A DNA stretch of 64,000 nt from Agromyces sp. 3263 (GTDB taxonomy: Bacteria; Actinomycetota; Actinomycetes; Actinomycetales; Microbacteriaceae): the NCBI RefSeq assembly GCF_031456545.1, contig NZ_JAVDUV010000002.1, forward strand, positions 372,001 through 436,000. Reading direction: 5' to 3'. This document shows, piece after piece, positions 24,161-33,948 of the stretch (its first letter is position 1; every line of letters begins with the position of its first letter). A program made the translations under genes and the position numbers. The notes under the pieces were generated by a model. It was not told where the DNA came from. It was given only the letters and a program-made list of their open reading frames with translations, and made no database searches.

Positions 24161-26791
24161 GTCCGCGGTCGCCGAGCCGTCGGCACGCGTGATCACCGGG
24201 GCGGCGCCCGCGGTGCTCAGCGCGGCGGTCGACACACGTCGGCTGCGCCCGCGGCCCTCACCCGCCTTCTTCGGCGCGGGGAGCGCGTCGAGCACGGAGT
24301 CGAGCAGCACCTCGGCCTCGGCGGGACGCACCGTGCGACGGCGCTCGGGCGGGGCCACCGGCGGCAGCTCGACGAGCGGCACCAGCGGCGATCCATCGGA
24401 TGCCTCGGCAGCCGCCTCGTCGCGCGCGGGCGGCTCGGCGGGCGGTTCGGTCGTCTCGGCGGGGCCCTGCTCCTGGGTCACCCGACGGTGGCGTCCGCGC
24501 CGGCGACCGCCGGACGTCGGCTGCTGCTCCGACGGCGAGGCCTCGCCGCCGCGGTTCTGCCGCGCCGTCGGCTCCTCGGCGCCGGTCGTGCTCGCGCCGG
24601 GCGCCGTCGCCGCCGCGGCATCCGCCTCGGCCGGCTTGTGCTCGGCGTGGGGAATCGTCGACGCCGCGATCTGCGCGAGGGCGTGCTTCACGTCCTCGGT
24701 GATCGCGTGGGTGCCGGTGTGGGCCTTGGGCTCGGTCGACGCCGGCACCGGGGCCTGGTTGCCGCCGTTGCCGTTGCCGTTGCCGCCGTTGCCGCCTCGG
24801 CCGCGGCTGCGTCCGCCGCGCTCGACCTGCTGGGCAACCCGGTGCTTCACGATCGGCTCGTGGTGCACGATGATGCCGCGGCCGGCGCAGACCTCGCACG
24901 GCTCGGAGAAGGACTCGAGCAGCCCGAGGCCGAGCTTCTTGCGCGTCATCTGCACGAGGCCGAGGGAGGTGACCTCCGCGACCTGGTGCTTGGTGCGGTC
25001 GCGGGACAGGCATTCGACGAGCCGGCGCAGCACGAGGTCGCGGTTGGACTCGAGCACCATGTCGATGAAGTCGACCACGATGATGCCGCCGATGTCGCGG
25101 AGCCGCAGCTGCCGGACGATCTCCTCGGCCGCCTCGAGGTTGTTCTTCGTGACGGTCTCCTCGAGGTTGCCGCCGGAGCCGACGAACTTGCCCGTGTTCA
25201 CGTCGACGACCGTCATGGCCTCGGTGCGGTCGATGACCAGCGAGCCGCCGGACGGCAGCCACACCTTGCGATCGAGGGCCTTCTCGATCTGCTCCGAGAT
25301 GCGGAACTCGTCGAACGCCTCGCGCTCGCCCGTGTAGGCCTCGACCCGCTCGAGCAGGTCGGGCGCGACGGCGCGCAGGTAGCGCTCGATGGTCTCGCGC
25401 GCCTCGTCGCCGGCGATGATCATCTTCTGGAAGTCCTCGTTGAAGACGTCGCGGACGATCTTGATGAGCAGGTCGGGCTCGGAGTGCAGGAGCGCCGGTG
25501 CCTGGACCTTCTCGAGCTGCGTCGAGATGTCGGCCCACTGGGCGATGAGGCGGTTCACGTCGAGCGTGAGCTGCTCCTCGGTGGCGCCCTCGGCGGCCGT
25601 GCGCACGATGACGCCGACGTTGTCGGGAAGCACGTCCTTCAGGATCTTCTTCAGGCGCGCGCGCTCGGTGTCGGGGAGCTTGCGGCTGATGCCGTTCATC
25701 GAGCCGTTCGGCACGTACACGAGGTAGCGGCCGGGCAGCGAGACCTGGCTGGTGAGCCGCGCACCCTTGTGGCCCACGGGGTCCTTCGTGACCTGCACGA
25801 GCACGCGATCGCCGGGCTTCAGCGCCAGCTCGATCCGGCGGGGCTGGTTCTTCTCGCCGTTCTCGGCGGCAGCGTCCCAGTCGACCTCGCCCGAGTACAG
25901 CACGGCGTTGCGGCCGCGGCCGATGTCCACGAAGGCGGCCTCCATGCTGGGCAGCACGTTCTGCACGCGGCCGAGGTAGACGTTGCCGATGAGCGACGCC
26001 TCCTGGTTGCGCGCGACGTAGTGCTCGACGAGCACGCCGTCCTCGAGGACGCCGATCTGGATCCGGCCGCCCTTCTCGCGGACGATCATCTGGCGGTCGA
26101 CCGACTCCCGGCGGGCGAGGAACTCGGCCTCGGTGATGACCGCGCGGCGGCGGCCCGCGTCGCGACCGTCACGCCGGCGCTGCTTCTTCGCCTCGAGCCG
26201 GGTGGAGCCCTTGACCTTCTGCGGCTCCGTGATGAGCTCGGGCTCGCGGGGCTTGCGCACCTTGACGACCGTGTTGCTGGGCTCGTCGCCCGCAGGGCGA
26301 CCCTCCTCGCCGCTGCGGCGGCGGGTGCGGCGGCGCACGCTCGACGGCTCGTCGGCGGGCGCTCCACCCTCTCGCTCGTCGCGCTCGGGACGCTCGCTCG
26401 GCACCAGCACCGGCGGCGCGTGGAAGATGAGCGAGGTGGTCGTGAGGGTGGCCGGGATCGGTGACGCCGGCGCTGCGGTAGCGGGCTGCGCCGGTGCGTC
26501 AGGCGCGTCCGCCACGACCTCGGTGGTCTCCCCGTTCGACGGGTCGACAGCGCCGGTCGCGTGCGCACCTGCGGCGTCCGCCGAGTTCGCCGGGGCGACG
26601 GCATCGGACGTCGAGCCCGCCGTCGGGCCCGCATCGACCGCGGATGCCGCGTCGACCGGCTCTGGCGTCAGCGGGGCACGCTCACCGGCACCGCGACCTC
26701 GGCCACCGCGTCGTGCGCCGAACAGGCCGCCTCGACGCCTCGGTGTGCTGCTGCCGGATTCGTTCGTGTTGTTCTCGTTGCCTTCCACCAT
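24146..26791 (-). CDS. rne: Ribonuclease E/G
   Basis: 881 residues. Main endoribonuclease for mRNA decay and rRNA/tRNA processing. A long disordered, Arg/Gly and Pro-rich N-terminal extension (about 240 residues) precedes the catalytic core: S1 domain from about residue 250 (GNVYLGRVQNVLPSMEAAFVDIG), the Mg-binding DFIDM near residue 572 and the Zn-link CEVCAGRG near 634. A second low-complexity tail with RRRGRHRR follows. Extensions on both sides of the core are the actinobacterial layout. ATG 26791 (MVEGNENN) has GGAG about 10 bases upstream; the frame continues open to 26941. Confidence 0.94.
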   Translation of the reverse strand: MVEGNENNTNESGSSTPRRRGGLFGARRGGRGRGAGERAPLTPEPVDAASAVDAGPTAGSTSDAVAPANSADAAGAHATGAVDPSNGETTEVVADAPDAPAQPATAAPASPIPATLTTTSLIFHAPPVLVPSERPERDEREGGAPADEPSSVRRRTRRRSGEEGRPAGDEPSNTVVKVRKPREPELITEPQKVKGSTRLEAKKQRRRDGRDAGRRRAVITEAEFLARRESVDRQMIVREKGGRIQIGVLEDGVLVEHYVARNQEASLIGNVYLGRVQNVLPSMEAAFVDIGRGRNAVLYSGEVDWDAAAENGEKNQPRRIELALKPGDRVLVQVTKDPVGHKGARLTSQVSLPGRYLVYVPNGSMNGISRKLPDTERARLKKILKDVLPDNVGVIVRTAAEGATEEQLTLDVNRLIAQWADISTQLEKVQAPALLHSEPDLLIKIVRDVFNEDFQKMIIAGDEARETIERYLRAVAPDLLERVEAYTGEREAFDEFRISEQIEKALDRKVWLPSGGSLVIDRTEAMTVVDVNTGKFVGSGGNLEETVTKNNLEAAEEIVRQLRLRDIGGIIVVDFIDMVLESNRDLVLRRLVECLSRDRTKHQVAEVTSLGLVQMTRKKLGLGLLESFSEPCEVCAGRGIIVHHEPIVKHRVAQQVERGGRSRGRGGNGGNGNGNGGNQAPVPASTEPKAHTGTHAITEDVKHALAQIAASTIPHAEHKPAEADAAAATAPGASTTGAEEPTARQNRGGEASPSEQQPTSGGRRRGRHRRVTQEQGPAETTEPPAEPPARDEAAAEASDGSPLVPLVELPPVAPPERRRTVRPAEAEVLLDSVLDALPAPKKAGEGRGRSRRVSTAALSTAGAAPVITRADGSATADSAER

Positions 26792-27009
26792 CTCTGGTGC
26801 ACTCCTACGACGGTGTGGATGGCCGCGCCATCCGCTCCCGTTCTCGTCTCGAGCGGTCCTGCGCCGTGCGCTGGACCGCCAATCCTTCACTGCTGCGACC
26901 GGCAGGTTGCCTGTGTCGCCACGTCTCGCGGTGCGTCTCACCGCTCAGTCGGATGCGGTGCATCCTCAAAGCCTTCATTGGCGCCGTGCCGGGCGCGGCC
27001 CGGACGACT
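26792..27009 (-). ncRNA. Long 5' untranslated leader of rne
   Basis: About 218 bases between the candidate rne promoter and the start codon, with no convincing gene. E. coli rne is autoregulated by cleavage in a similarly long leader; whether this leader does the same is inference. The rest of this 277-bp divergent gap holds the VKOR start region. Confidence 0.35.
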
Positions 27010-27015
27010 CCTTCG

Positions 27016-27021
27016 ATTATC
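27016..27021 (-). promoter_or_regulatory. Candidate -10 of rne
   Basis: GATAAT on the minus strand, one mismatch from TATAAT. No clear -35. Confidence 0.45.
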
Positions 27022-27068
27022 GCACGGCCGCGCAGGGTTGGCGTGGAACCGCATGCCAGAATACGAGG

Positions 27069-27695
27069 ATGCCGGACTCCTCCCCCCAGTCCCGACCCGT
27101 CGGCGTCGCCGTCTTCCTCCTCATCGCGGGGGCGCTCGGCCTCCTCGCCGCGTGGAGCCTGACGATCGACAAGCTCGCCCTGCTCGCCGATCCCGACTTC
27201 GTGCCGTCGTGCGACGTGGGCGTGCTGGTCGGCTGCGGCGTGAACCTCGGATCGTGGCAGGGCGAGGTGTTCGGATTCCCCAACCCGCTCATCGGCCTCA
27301 TGGCGTGGCCCGTCGTCATCGCCATCGGCGCCGCGATCCTCGCCGGAGCCCAGTTCGCGCGCTGGTTCTGGATCGCGTTCAACGTCGGCGTCGCCGGCGC
27401 GCTGGTCTTCGTGGGATGGCTCATCGCCCAGAGCATCTACGCGCTCGACGTGCTGTGCCCGTGGTGCATGCTCACCTGGGCGGTGACGATCCCGACGTTC
27501 TGGGTGGTGACCCTGCACAACCTCCGAACGGGCCACATCCCCGTCTCGGCACGGATGCAGCGGCTCGCCGGCGAATGGTTCAAGTGGATCCCGCTGATCA
27601 CCGTGGTCTGCTACGCGATCGTCATCGTGCTCGCCCAGGCGCAGATGAACGCCATCCCCCGGGTCATGATCGACCTGCAGAACCTCTTCCGCTGA
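27069..27695 (+). CDS. Vitamin K epoxide reductase family membrane protein
   Basis: 208 residues. Bacterial VKOR re-oxidises DsbA-like proteins by passing electrons to quinone, so it makes disulfide bonds outside the membrane. Five predicted helices; the active-site CPWC is at residues 130-133 (DVLCPWCMLTW) and the loop pair Cys48 and Cys56 is in PSCDVGVLVGCGVN. It is transcribed against the surrounding minus-strand operon, between rne and ndk. ATG 27069 is 6 bases after CAGAAT, a possible leaderless -10. No partner DsbA gene is adjacent. Confidence 0.93.
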   Translation: MPDSSPQSRPVGVAVFLLIAGALGLLAAWSLTIDKLALLADPDFVPSCDVGVLVGCGVNLGSWQGEVFGFPNPLIGLMAWPVVIAIGAAILAGAQFARWFWIAFNVGVAGALVFVGWLIAQSIYALDVLCPWCMLTWAVTIPTFWVVTLHNLRTGHIPVSARMQRLAGEWFKWIPLITVVCYAIVIVLAQAQMNAIPRVMIDLQNLFR

Positions 27696-27698
27696 CGG

Positions 27699-27731
27699 GC
27701 CGCGCCGACCGGGTGGACCGGCCGGCGCGGC
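27699..27731. terminator. Bidirectional hairpin between VKOR gene and ndk
   Basis: GCCGCGCCG-A-CCGG, loop GTGGA, CCGG-C-CGGCGCGGC: 13 base pairs with one mismatch, filling the 42-bp gap between two convergent genes. Confidence 0.65.
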
Positions 27732-27737
27732 ATCCGC

Positions 27738-28160
27738 TCAGGCGAACCAGAGGGCGAGCTCGCGCTCGGCCGACTCGGGCGAGTCCGAGCCGTGCACGAG
27801 GTTCTGCTGCACCTTGAGACCCCAATCGCGGCCGAAGTCGCCGCGGATCGTGCCGGGCGCGGCGGTCGTGGGGTCCGTGGTGCCGGCGAGCACCCGGAAG
27901 CCCTCGATGACCCGGTTGCCGGCCACGCGCATGGCCACGACCGGACCGGACTGCATGAACTCGACGAGCGGCTCGTAGAACGGCTTGCCCTCGTGCTCCG
28001 CGTAGTGCTTCGCGAGGATCTCTCGGTCGGGCTGCACCATGCGGACGTCGACGAGGGAGTAGCCCTTCGCCTCGATCCGGCGGAGGATCTCGCCGGTGAG
28101 GTTGCGGGCGACGCCGTCGGGCTTCACGATCACGAGGGTCTCTTCGATGCCGGTGGTCAT
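27738..28160 (-). CDS. ndk: Nucleoside diphosphate kinase
   Basis: 140 residues. Transfers the gamma phosphate between nucleoside di- and triphosphates. Conserved TLVIVKPDGVARN, the Kpn-loop region and the active-site His in NLVHGSDSPESAERE are all present; the end ELALWFA is normal. ATG 28160 overlaps the DUF4233 stop (ATGA). Confidence 0.97.
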   Translation of the reverse strand: MTTGIEETLVIVKPDGVARNLTGEILRRIEAKGYSLVDVRMVQPDREILAKHYAEHEGKPFYEPLVEFMQSGPVVAMRVAGNRVIEGFRVLAGTTDPTTAAPGTIRGDFGRDWGLKVQQNLVHGSDSPESAERELALWFA

Positions 28161-28582
28161 TCCTGTTCCTGTTCCGGAGCGGCCTGCGCCGTCCTGTCTC
28201 GATCGATTCGGGCGCCGGCGACCATGCAGTACCACCACAGGCCGCCGAAGAGGATGCCGACGAAGAACATCGCCGGGTTGAGGAAGCCCGCCGCGAGGAT
28301 GAGCGCCTGCAGCACCCACCCGAGCGTGAAGCCCCACGGGTACCTGAGCAGCCCGATGGTCACCACCAGGCCGACGATCAGCACGCCGCCCGCGACGAGC
28401 GCGACCCACGGGGGAAGCCCCAGCGAGCCGTTCTCGGTCGGCGCGAGGCCCCAGATCACGAGCGCCGCGAGGAACACGATGATGATCTCGAAGCCCAGCA
28501 CGATGGACGCCAGGCTCTGCCGGATCGAGCGCGGCCGGCCCCTCCCCGGCTCGGGCGCGGCGGCGGCGGGCGCGTCGCTCAT
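28157..28582 (-). CDS. DUF4233 membrane protein
   Basis: 141 residues with four hydrophobic segments (SLASIVLGFEIIIVFLAALVIWG; PPWVALVAGGVLIVGLVVTIGLL; GFTLGWVLQALILAAGF; MFFVGILFGGLWWYCMV). DUF4233 lies between folC and ndk in many actinobacteria, with unknown function. ATG 28582 overlaps the folC stop (ATGA), and its stop overlaps the ndk start. Confidence 0.85.
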   Translation of the reverse strand: MSDAPAAAAPEPGRGRPRSIRQSLASIVLGFEIIIVFLAALVIWGLAPTENGSLGLPPWVALVAGGVLIVGLVVTIGLLRYPWGFTLGWVLQALILAAGFLNPAMFFVGILFGGLWWYCMVAGARIDRDRTAQAAPEQEQE

Positions 28583-29976
28583 GCGCGGCCCCATCCACGG
28601 TCGGCGGCGATCGACATGGCCTCGCCGACGAGGGCGATGGAGCCCGTGACCACCACCGCGCGCTTCGGCGACTCCGCCGCCCAGGCGCGCGCCTCGTCGA
28701 GCGCGTCGTCGAGCCGATCGACGGCCTGCACGCGGTCGGCGCCGACGCGGGCGGCGAGGATCGCCGCCACGTCCCGCACCTCGCGGGCCCGGTCGGACTC
28801 GGGCCGCGTGACGAGGAACGAGCCGCCCGTCCGGGCCAGGACGGCGGCGATGCCGTCGACGTCCTTGTCGGCGAGCACGCCGAAGACGAAGACGACCTCC
28901 TCGAAGTCGAAGTACTCGTCGAGCGCCGCCACCAGCGACTCCGCGCCGTGCGGGTTGTGCGCGGCATCCACGATGACCGTCGGATCGGAGGCGATGGCCT
29001 GCAGCCGCCCCGGGGAGGCCGCGACCGAGAGCCCGTCGTGCACGACCTCGTCGGCGAGGCGCACCGCGCCTCCGCCGATGAAGGCCTCGACCGCGGCGAT
29101 GGCGACGGCCGCGTTCTCGGCCTGGTGGCGGCCGAAGAGCGGCAGGGCGATGTCGCGGTACTCCCCCGCGAGCCCGCGCACGGAGATCAGCTGCCCGCCC
29201 ACCGCGACGCGCGACTCGAGGACGTCGAAGGCGTCGCCCTCCACGGCGAGGGTCGACTCCGTGAGCTCCGCGGCGTCTTCGAGCACGCGCAGGGCGTCAT
29301 CGGGCTGCTTCGCGGTGACGACGGATGCCGCGGGCTTGATGATGCCCGACTTCGTGCGGGCGATCTCGGTGACGGTGTTGCCGAGGCGCGCCTGGTGGTC
29401 GAGGTCGATGGGCGTGAACACCGCGACCTGGCCGTCGGCGACGTTGGTGGAGTCCCACTCGCCGCCCATGCCGACCTCCAGCACGACCACGTCGGCGGGA
29501 GCGTCGGCGAAGCACGCGAACGCCAGCACCGTGAGGGTCTCGAAGAACGTGAGCGGCTCCTCGCCGCTTCCGTCGAGCTCGGCGTCGACGATGGCGAGGA
29601 ACGGGAGGATCTCCTCCCAGTTGCGGGCGACCGCCTCGTCGGCGATCGGCTCGCCGTCGATGCGGATCCGCTCCGTGAACCGCTCGAGGTGCGGGCTGGT
29701 GAGCAGTCCGGTGCGCAGCCCCGAGGCCCGCAGCATCGCCTCGATCATGCGACTCGTCGAGGTCTTGCCGTTCGTGCCGGTGATGTGGATGACCGGCGCC
29801 GCCCGATGCGGGTCGCCGAGCAGCTCGACCGCGCGGCGGGTCGGTGCCAGGCGCGGCCGCGGGCTGCCCTCGCCGATCCGGTCGAGCAGCGCCGCGTAGA
29901 CGGCGTCGGCCGCGTCACGGGACTCGGGGTCGTCGCGGTCGTCGAATGCCTCGTTCGCGTCGGATGCGTCGTTCAC
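28579..29976 (-). CDS. folC: Folylpolyglutamate synthase / dihydrofolate synthase
   Basis: 465 residues. Adds glutamate to dihydropteroate and to folates. Mur-ligase fold: P-loop [49 protein letters not shown] and [12 protein letters not shown]. The GTG start at 29976 overlaps the ileS stop (GTGA) and has GGAG upstream; the same frame is open much further into ileS but has no homology there. Directly follows an aminoacyl-tRNA synthetase gene, as valS-folC does in mycobacteria. Confidence 0.95.
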   Translation of the reverse strand: MNDASDANEAFDDRDDPESRDAADAVYAALLDRIGEGSPRPRLAPTRRAVELLGDPHRAAPVIHITGTNGKTSTSRMIEAMLRASGLRTGLLTSPHLERFTERIRIDGEPIADEAVARNWEEILPFLAIVDAELDGSGEEPLTFFETLTVLAFACFADAPADVVVLEVGMGGEWDSTNVADGQVAVFTPIDLDHQARLGNTVTEIARTKSGIIKPAASVVTAKQPDDALRVLEDAAELTESTLAVEGDAFDVLESRVAVGGQLISVRGLAGEYRDIALPLFGRHQAENAAVAIAAVEAFIGGGAVRLADEVVHDGLSVAASPGRLQAIASDPTVIVDAAHNPHGAESLVAALDEYFDFEEVVFVFGVLADKDVDGIAAVLARTGGSFLVTRPESDRAREVRDVAAILAARVGADRVQAVDRLDDALDEARAWAAESPKRAVVVTGSIALVGEAMSIAADRGWGRA

Positions 29977-32900
29977 AGTCTCTCCAGGTCCACGAGCAGC
30001 GACGAGCCGTCGCCGACCGAGCGCGCTGCCTCGGCGCCCGAGACGTCGACACCGGTCTCGATGTCGAGCTCGGTGGCGAGGGTCTCGCGCGCGATGAGCG
30101 CATGATGGGCGGATGCCGCGGCCGCGCCGTGCGCGTCCAGCGTGAGGCCGAGGCGGATCCGGTCGCCCACGTCGAGCCCAGCGGCCTTGCGGGCCTCCTG
30201 CACCGCGCGCACGACGTCGCGCGCGAGGCCCTCGGCCTCGAGCTCGGGCGTGGTGGCGGTGTCGAGGATGACGAAGCCGCCGTCGGCGAGGAGCGCGAGC
30301 GCGCTCGAACCGTCGCCGGAGCCGCCCGCCTCGAGCACGAGGTCGTACTCCCCCGGCTCCAGGGCGATGCCGCCGGCGACGACGGTCTGGTCGCCGTCGA
30401 GCGTCCAGTCGCCCGAGCGCGCCGCCTGGATCGCCTGCTGCACGGTCTTGCCGAGGCGGGGGCCTGCGGCGCGCGCGTTGACGCTGAGCCGCTTCGTGAC
30501 GCCGTAACGCTCGGCGCTCGAGCCGTCGAGGGTGACGAGTTCGACGGACTTCACGTTGAGCTCGTCGCGCAGGATGGCCTCGAACGGCGCCAGCGCCGAG
30601 GCATCCGCCGCCACTACTGTGAGCCGCGCGAGCGGAAGCCGCACCCGGCGGCCGGCCTGCTTGCGCAGGGCGAGGGTCGCACCGCTGATCTCGCGCACCG
30701 AGTCCATCGCGGCGACCAGGGCGTCGTCGGCCGGGAACTCCTCGGCGTCGGGCCACTCGGTCAGGTGCACGCTGCGCCCGCCCGTGAGCCCGCGCCACAC
30801 CTTGTCGGTGATCAGCGGCAGCAGCGGCGCGGCGAGCCGGGTGTACGTCTCGAGCACGGTGAAGAGCGTGTCGAACGCCTCGGCACCCGAGCCGTCTTCT
30901 CCGACGCCGGCCCAGAACCGGTCGCGCGACCGGCGCACGTACCAGTTCGTCAGCACGTCGGCGAAGTCGCGCAGCTTCTGCGAGGCGAGCGTGGAGTCGA
31001 ACGACTCGAGGTCGTCCGTCACCGCGGTCACGAGGTCGCGGAGCTTGGCGAGCAGGTAGCGGTCGAGCACATCGGTCGAGTCGGTGCGGCGGGTCGCCTC
31101 GTACCCGCCCTCGCGCGCCGTGTTGGCGTAGAGCGAGAAGAAGTACCAAGTGCTCCACAGCGGCAGCATGACCTGCCGCACGCCCTCTCGGATGCCCTCC
31201 TCGGTGACGACGAGGTTGCCGCCGCGCAGCACGGAGCTCGACATCAGGAACCAGCGCATCGCGTCGGCGCCGTCGCGGTCGAAGACCTCGGAGACGTCGG
31301 GATAGTTGCGCAGCGACTTCGACATCTTCTGCCCGTCGCTGCCGAGCACGATCCCGTGGCTCACCACGTTCTTGTACGCGGGGCGGTCGAAGAGCGCGGT
31401 CGAGAGCACGTGCATGACGTAGAACCATCCGCGGGTCTGGCCGATGTACTCGACGATGAAGTCGGAGGGGTGGTGCGTGTCGAACCACTCCTGGTTCTCG
31501 AACGGGTAGTGCACCTGCGCGAACGGCATCGAGCCCGAGTCGAACCACACGTCGAGCACGTCGGGGATGCGCCGCATCGTCGACCTCCCGGTGGGGTCGT
31601 CGGGGTTCGGCCGCGTGAGCTCGTCGATGTAGGGGCGGTGCAAGTCGGGCTCGCCCGCGGTGTTCACGGGCAGCCGGCCGAAGTCGCGCTGGATCTCCTC
31701 GAGCGAGCCGTAGACGTCGACGCGCGGGTACTCGGGGTCGTCGCTCTTCCACACCGGGATGGGCGAGCCGAAGTAGCGGTTGCGGCTGACCGACCAGTCC
31801 CTGGCGCCCGCGACCCACTTGCCGAACTGCCCGTCCTTGACGTTCTCGGGCACCCAGGTGATGTCCTGGTTCAGCTCGCCCATGCGGTCGCGGAACTCGG
31901 GCACGCGGATGAACCAGCTCGAGACCGCCTTGTAGATGAGCGGGTTTCGGCACCGCCAGCAGTGCGGGTACGAGTGCTCGTAGCTCGCCTGCCGCAGCAG
32001 GCGCCCCTCGGCCTTGAGCAGCTGGGTGAGCGGCTTGTTCGCGTCGCTCCAGAGGAGCCCCGCGACATCCGTCACCGCCGGCAGGAACCGGCCCGCGTCG
32101 TCGAGGGAGATGACGACCGGGATGCCGGCGGCCTCGCCGATCTTCTGGTCCTCCTCGCCGTACGCGGGGGCCTGATGCACGATTCCGGTGCCGTCCTCAG
32201 TGGTCACGTAGTCGGCCACGAGTACCTGCCAGGCGTTCTGGAGGCCGTACTGCTCGACGTCGGCGTAGTAGTCGAACAGCCGGTCGTAGGTGACGCCCTC
32301 GAGCTCGGCACCGCGCACGGTGCGCGAGACGGCGGCGCGGGCGTCGTCGGCCGAGTCGTAGCCGAGCTCCTTCGCGTAGCCGCCGACGAGGTCGCGGGCC
32401 AGGAGGTACTCGCCGCCGAGCACCTCGGTGTCGGAGGCGCCGGCCCGCTCGCGCAGCACCGTCGCGTCGGGCGTGCCGTTCGGCCCGGCTGGCACCACCG
32501 CGTACTCGATGTCGGGCCCGACCGCGAGCGCGAAGTTCGTCGGGAGCGTCCACGGCGTCGTCGTCCAGGCGAGCGCGCGCACGGCGGTGAGGCCGAGCGA
32601 CTCCGCCTTCGCGCCAGTCAGCGGGAACGTGACCGTGACGGTCTGGTCCTGCCGCATCTTGTAGACGTCGTCGTCCATGCGCAGCTCGTGGTTCGAGAGC
32701 GGCGTCTGGTCGCGCCAGCAGTACGGCAGCACCCGGTAGCCCTCATAGGCGAGCCCCTTGTCGTGCAGGGTCTTGAACGCCCACACCACCGACTCCATGA
32801 ACGTCACGTCGAGCGTCTTGTAGTCGTGCTCGAAGTCGACCCACCGCGCCTGCCGGGTGACGTACTCCTGCCACTCCTTGGTGTAGCGCAGCACCGCCTC

Positions 32901-33281
32901 GCGCGCGGCCTCGTTGAAGGCCGCGATGCCCATCGCCTCGATCTCGCTCTTGTCGGTGATGCCGAGCTGGCGCTCCGCCTCGAGCTCAGCGGGCAGGCCG
33001 TGCGTGTCCCAGCCGAAACGGCGGTGCACCTGGTGGCCGCGCATGGTCTGGAAGCGCGGGAAGAGGTCCTTCGCGTACCCGGTCAGCAGGTGCCCGTAGT
33101 GCGGCAGGCCGTTGGCGAACGGCGGGCCGTCGTAGAACACCCACTCGGGCGAGCCCTCGCGCTGGTCGATCGACGCCTGGAAGGTGCCGTCCTGCTTCCA
33201 GAAGGCGAGGACCTCGCGCTCGACGGCGGGGAAGTCGGGTGAGGGGGCGACACCGTGGTCGTCTGGGGTACGGGGGTACAC
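29973..33281 (-). CDS. ileS: Isoleucine--tRNA ligase (type 2, eukaryote-like)
   Basis: 1102 residues. Class I synthetase with the HIGH-type motif HYGH near residue 62 ([15 protein letters not shown]), editing domain in between, KMSKS near 652 ([13 protein letters not shown]) and a long C-terminal anticodon-binding part. Length and the [13 protein letters not shown] context place it in the IleRS2 group, which is poorly inhibited by mupirocin. GTG 33281 (VYPRTPDD) is fixed by AAGGAG 5 bases upstream; the frame is open to 33353 but that region is the T-box. Expression should rise on isoleucine starvation. Confidence 0.95.
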   Translation of the reverse strand: MYPRTPDDHGVAPSPDFPAVEREVLAFWKQDGTFQASIDQREGSPEWVFYDGPPFANGLPHYGHLLTGYAKDLFPRFQTMRGHQVHRRFGWDTHGLPAELEAERQLGITDKSEIEAMGIAAFNEAAREAVLRYTKEWQEYVTRQARWVDFEHDYKTLDVTFMESVVWAFKTLHDKGLAYEGYRVLPYCWRDQTPLSNHELRMDDDVYKMRQDQTVTVTFPLTGAKAESLGLTAVRALAWTTTPWTLPTNFALAVGPDIEYAVVPAGPNGTPDATVLRERAGASDTEVLGGEYLLARDLVGGYAKELGYDSADDARAAVSRTVRGAELEGVTYDRLFDYYADVEQYGLQNAWQVLVADYVTTEDGTGIVHQAPAYGEEDQKIGEAAGIPVVISLDDAGRFLPAVTDVAGLLWSDANKPLTQLLKAEGRLLRQASYEHSYPHCWRCRNPLIYKAVSSWFIRVPEFRDRMGELNQDITWVPENVKDGQFGKWVAGARDWSVSRNRYFGSPIPVWKSDDPEYPRVDVYGSLEEIQRDFGRLPVNTAGEPDLHRPYIDELTRPNPDDPTGRSTMRRIPDVLDVWFDSGSMPFAQVHYPFENQEWFDTHHPSDFIVEYIGQTRGWFYVMHVLSTALFDRPAYKNVVSHGIVLGSDGQKMSKSLRNYPDVSEVFDRDGADAMRWFLMSSSVLRGGNLVVTEEGIREGVRQVMLPLWSTWYFFSLYANTAREGGYEATRRTDSTDVLDRYLLAKLRDLVTAVTDDLESFDSTLASQKLRDFADVLTNWYVRRSRDRFWAGVGEDGSGAEAFDTLFTVLETYTRLAAPLLPLITDKVWRGLTGGRSVHLTEWPDAEEFPADDALVAAMDSVREISGATLALRKQAGRRVRLPLARLTVVAADASALAPFEAILRDELNVKSVELVTLDGSSAERYGVTKRLSVNARAAGPRLGKTVQQAIQAARSGDWTLDGDQTVVAGGIALEPGEYDLVLEAGGSGDGSSALALLADGGFVILDTATTPELEAEGLARDVVRAVQEARKAAGLDVGDRIRLGLTLDAHGAAAASAHHALIARETLATELDIETGVDVSGAEAARSVGDGSSLLVDLERL

Positions 33282-33501
33282 GCTCGCTCCTTGCGGGGAC
33301 GGATGCTCTCGCGAGGACGCCGGCTGCTCGATCGAGCACCGCCGCGGTACCACCTCGCTTGCCTCGCCATCCGTGGATGTCGAGGCCCCTCATTCGGCTG
33401 TGACGGGCCACCCGTTCGGTTCTAGTGACGAGCGGATGCCTCGCGGCATCCGTTCGCGTTCTTCCGAAGACTCCCCGGTGATGGCCGGATCGCAGTCGTT
33501 G
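33282..33501 (-). ncRNA. T-box riboswitch (isoleucine, translational type)
   Basis: The leader of ileS. Reading the minus strand: an ultrashort Stem I (33469-33497) pairs GACT..CCGG with CCGG..AGTC and displays the specifier ATC (33480-33482) in its loop; a CGGATGCC/GGCATCCG hairpin follows (33432-33451); the invariant T-box TGGTACCGCGG is at 33342-33352. CCTCGC (33311-33316) can pair either with GCGAGG (33353-33358) to form the antisequestrator or with GCGAG of the GGAGCGAGC ribosome-binding region (33282-33290). Uncharged tRNA-Ile should therefore free the ribosome-binding site. No terminator hairpin with T run is seen. Confidence 0.93.
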
Positions 33502-33507
33502 CCTTCC

Positions 33508-33513
33508 AGACTA
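33508..33513 (-). promoter_or_regulatory. Candidate -10 of the ileS T-box transcript
   Basis: TAGTCT on the minus strand, overlapping the stop codon of the gntR gene. Expected start near 33501, just before Stem I. Confidence 0.45.
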
Positions 33514-33906
33514 CCGCGTCCGCGCTCCCCGAAGCACGCCCGAGGCGGCGGGAGACCCGCGGTACGCCTCGCTGACGAGCGCGAGCAGCGCGCTCTCGGG
33601 GAGGTCGTGCAGCTTGGCCTCGTCGACGAGATCGTGGATCGCGCCCGCCAGCGCCGCGTGCCCGCCGATGCGCACGGCCACGACGGCACCGCGCCCCCGG
33701 TGCAGTTCGATCAGTCCCTCCTCGCGCAGCACGCCGTACGCGCGCAGCACTGTGTGCATGTTCACCCCGAGCGACCGGCCGAGATCGCGGGCGGCCGGGA
33801 GGCGCTCGCCACCGATGACGCGACCGTCGATGATGGCCGCGCGCACGCCGGCGGCGAGTTGCTCGAAGAGCGGTGTCGCACGGGTCGGATCGAGGCGGAT
33901 CAGCAC
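33511..33906 (-). CDS. GntR family regulator, short YtrA-like form
   Basis: 131 residues. The winged helix-turn-helix is standard GntR: TPLFEQLAAGVRAAIIDGRV, GERLPAARDLGRSLGVNMHTVLRAYGVLREEGLIELHRGRG. Only about 60 residues follow, too few for an FCD, UTRA or aminotransferase domain, as in the YtrA group. GTG 33906 has no Shine-Dalgarno and lies 6 bases after a -10, so translation is leaderless. Divergent from an MFS transporter, which it probably controls. Confidence 0.87.
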   Translation of the reverse strand: MLIRLDPTRATPLFEQLAAGVRAAIIDGRVIGGERLPAARDLGRSLGVNMHTVLRAYGVLREEGLIELHRGRGAVVAVRIGGHAALAGAIHDLVDEAKLHDLPESALLALVSEAYRGSPAASGVLRGARTR

Positions 33907-33912
33907 ATTGAA

Positions 33913-33941
33913 ATCGTATTGTTCTATGGGAAATCAAACAA
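33913..33941 (-). promoter_or_regulatory. Leaderless promoter of the gntR gene
   Basis: TTGTTT (33936-33941), 17 bases, TACGAT (33913-33918) on the minus strand, then 6 bases to GTG 33906. This is a markedly A+T-rich patch in an otherwise G+C-rich window. Confidence 0.65.
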
Positions 33942-33948
33942 GTTGATT
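33932..33948. promoter_or_regulatory. Candidate GntR operator
   Basis: Perfect palindrome AATCAA-ACAAG-TTGATT. It covers the -35 of the gntR promoter and lies 33 bp before the MFS start, so one bound dimer could shut off both genes. Confidence 0.55.

Noticed and set aside
28579..31953. Possible 1124-residue fusion of folC with upstream sequence
   Set aside because: The extra N-terminal part is a frame shadow of ileS. A GTG with Shine-Dalgarno at 29976 overlaps the ileS stop, and FolC homology begins there.
29844..33242. A 1132-codon plus-strand open frame opposite ileS
   Set aside because: Exactly antisense to a complete isoleucyl-tRNA synthetase; repetitive RRHVHDVE-like composition shows a codon-bias shadow.
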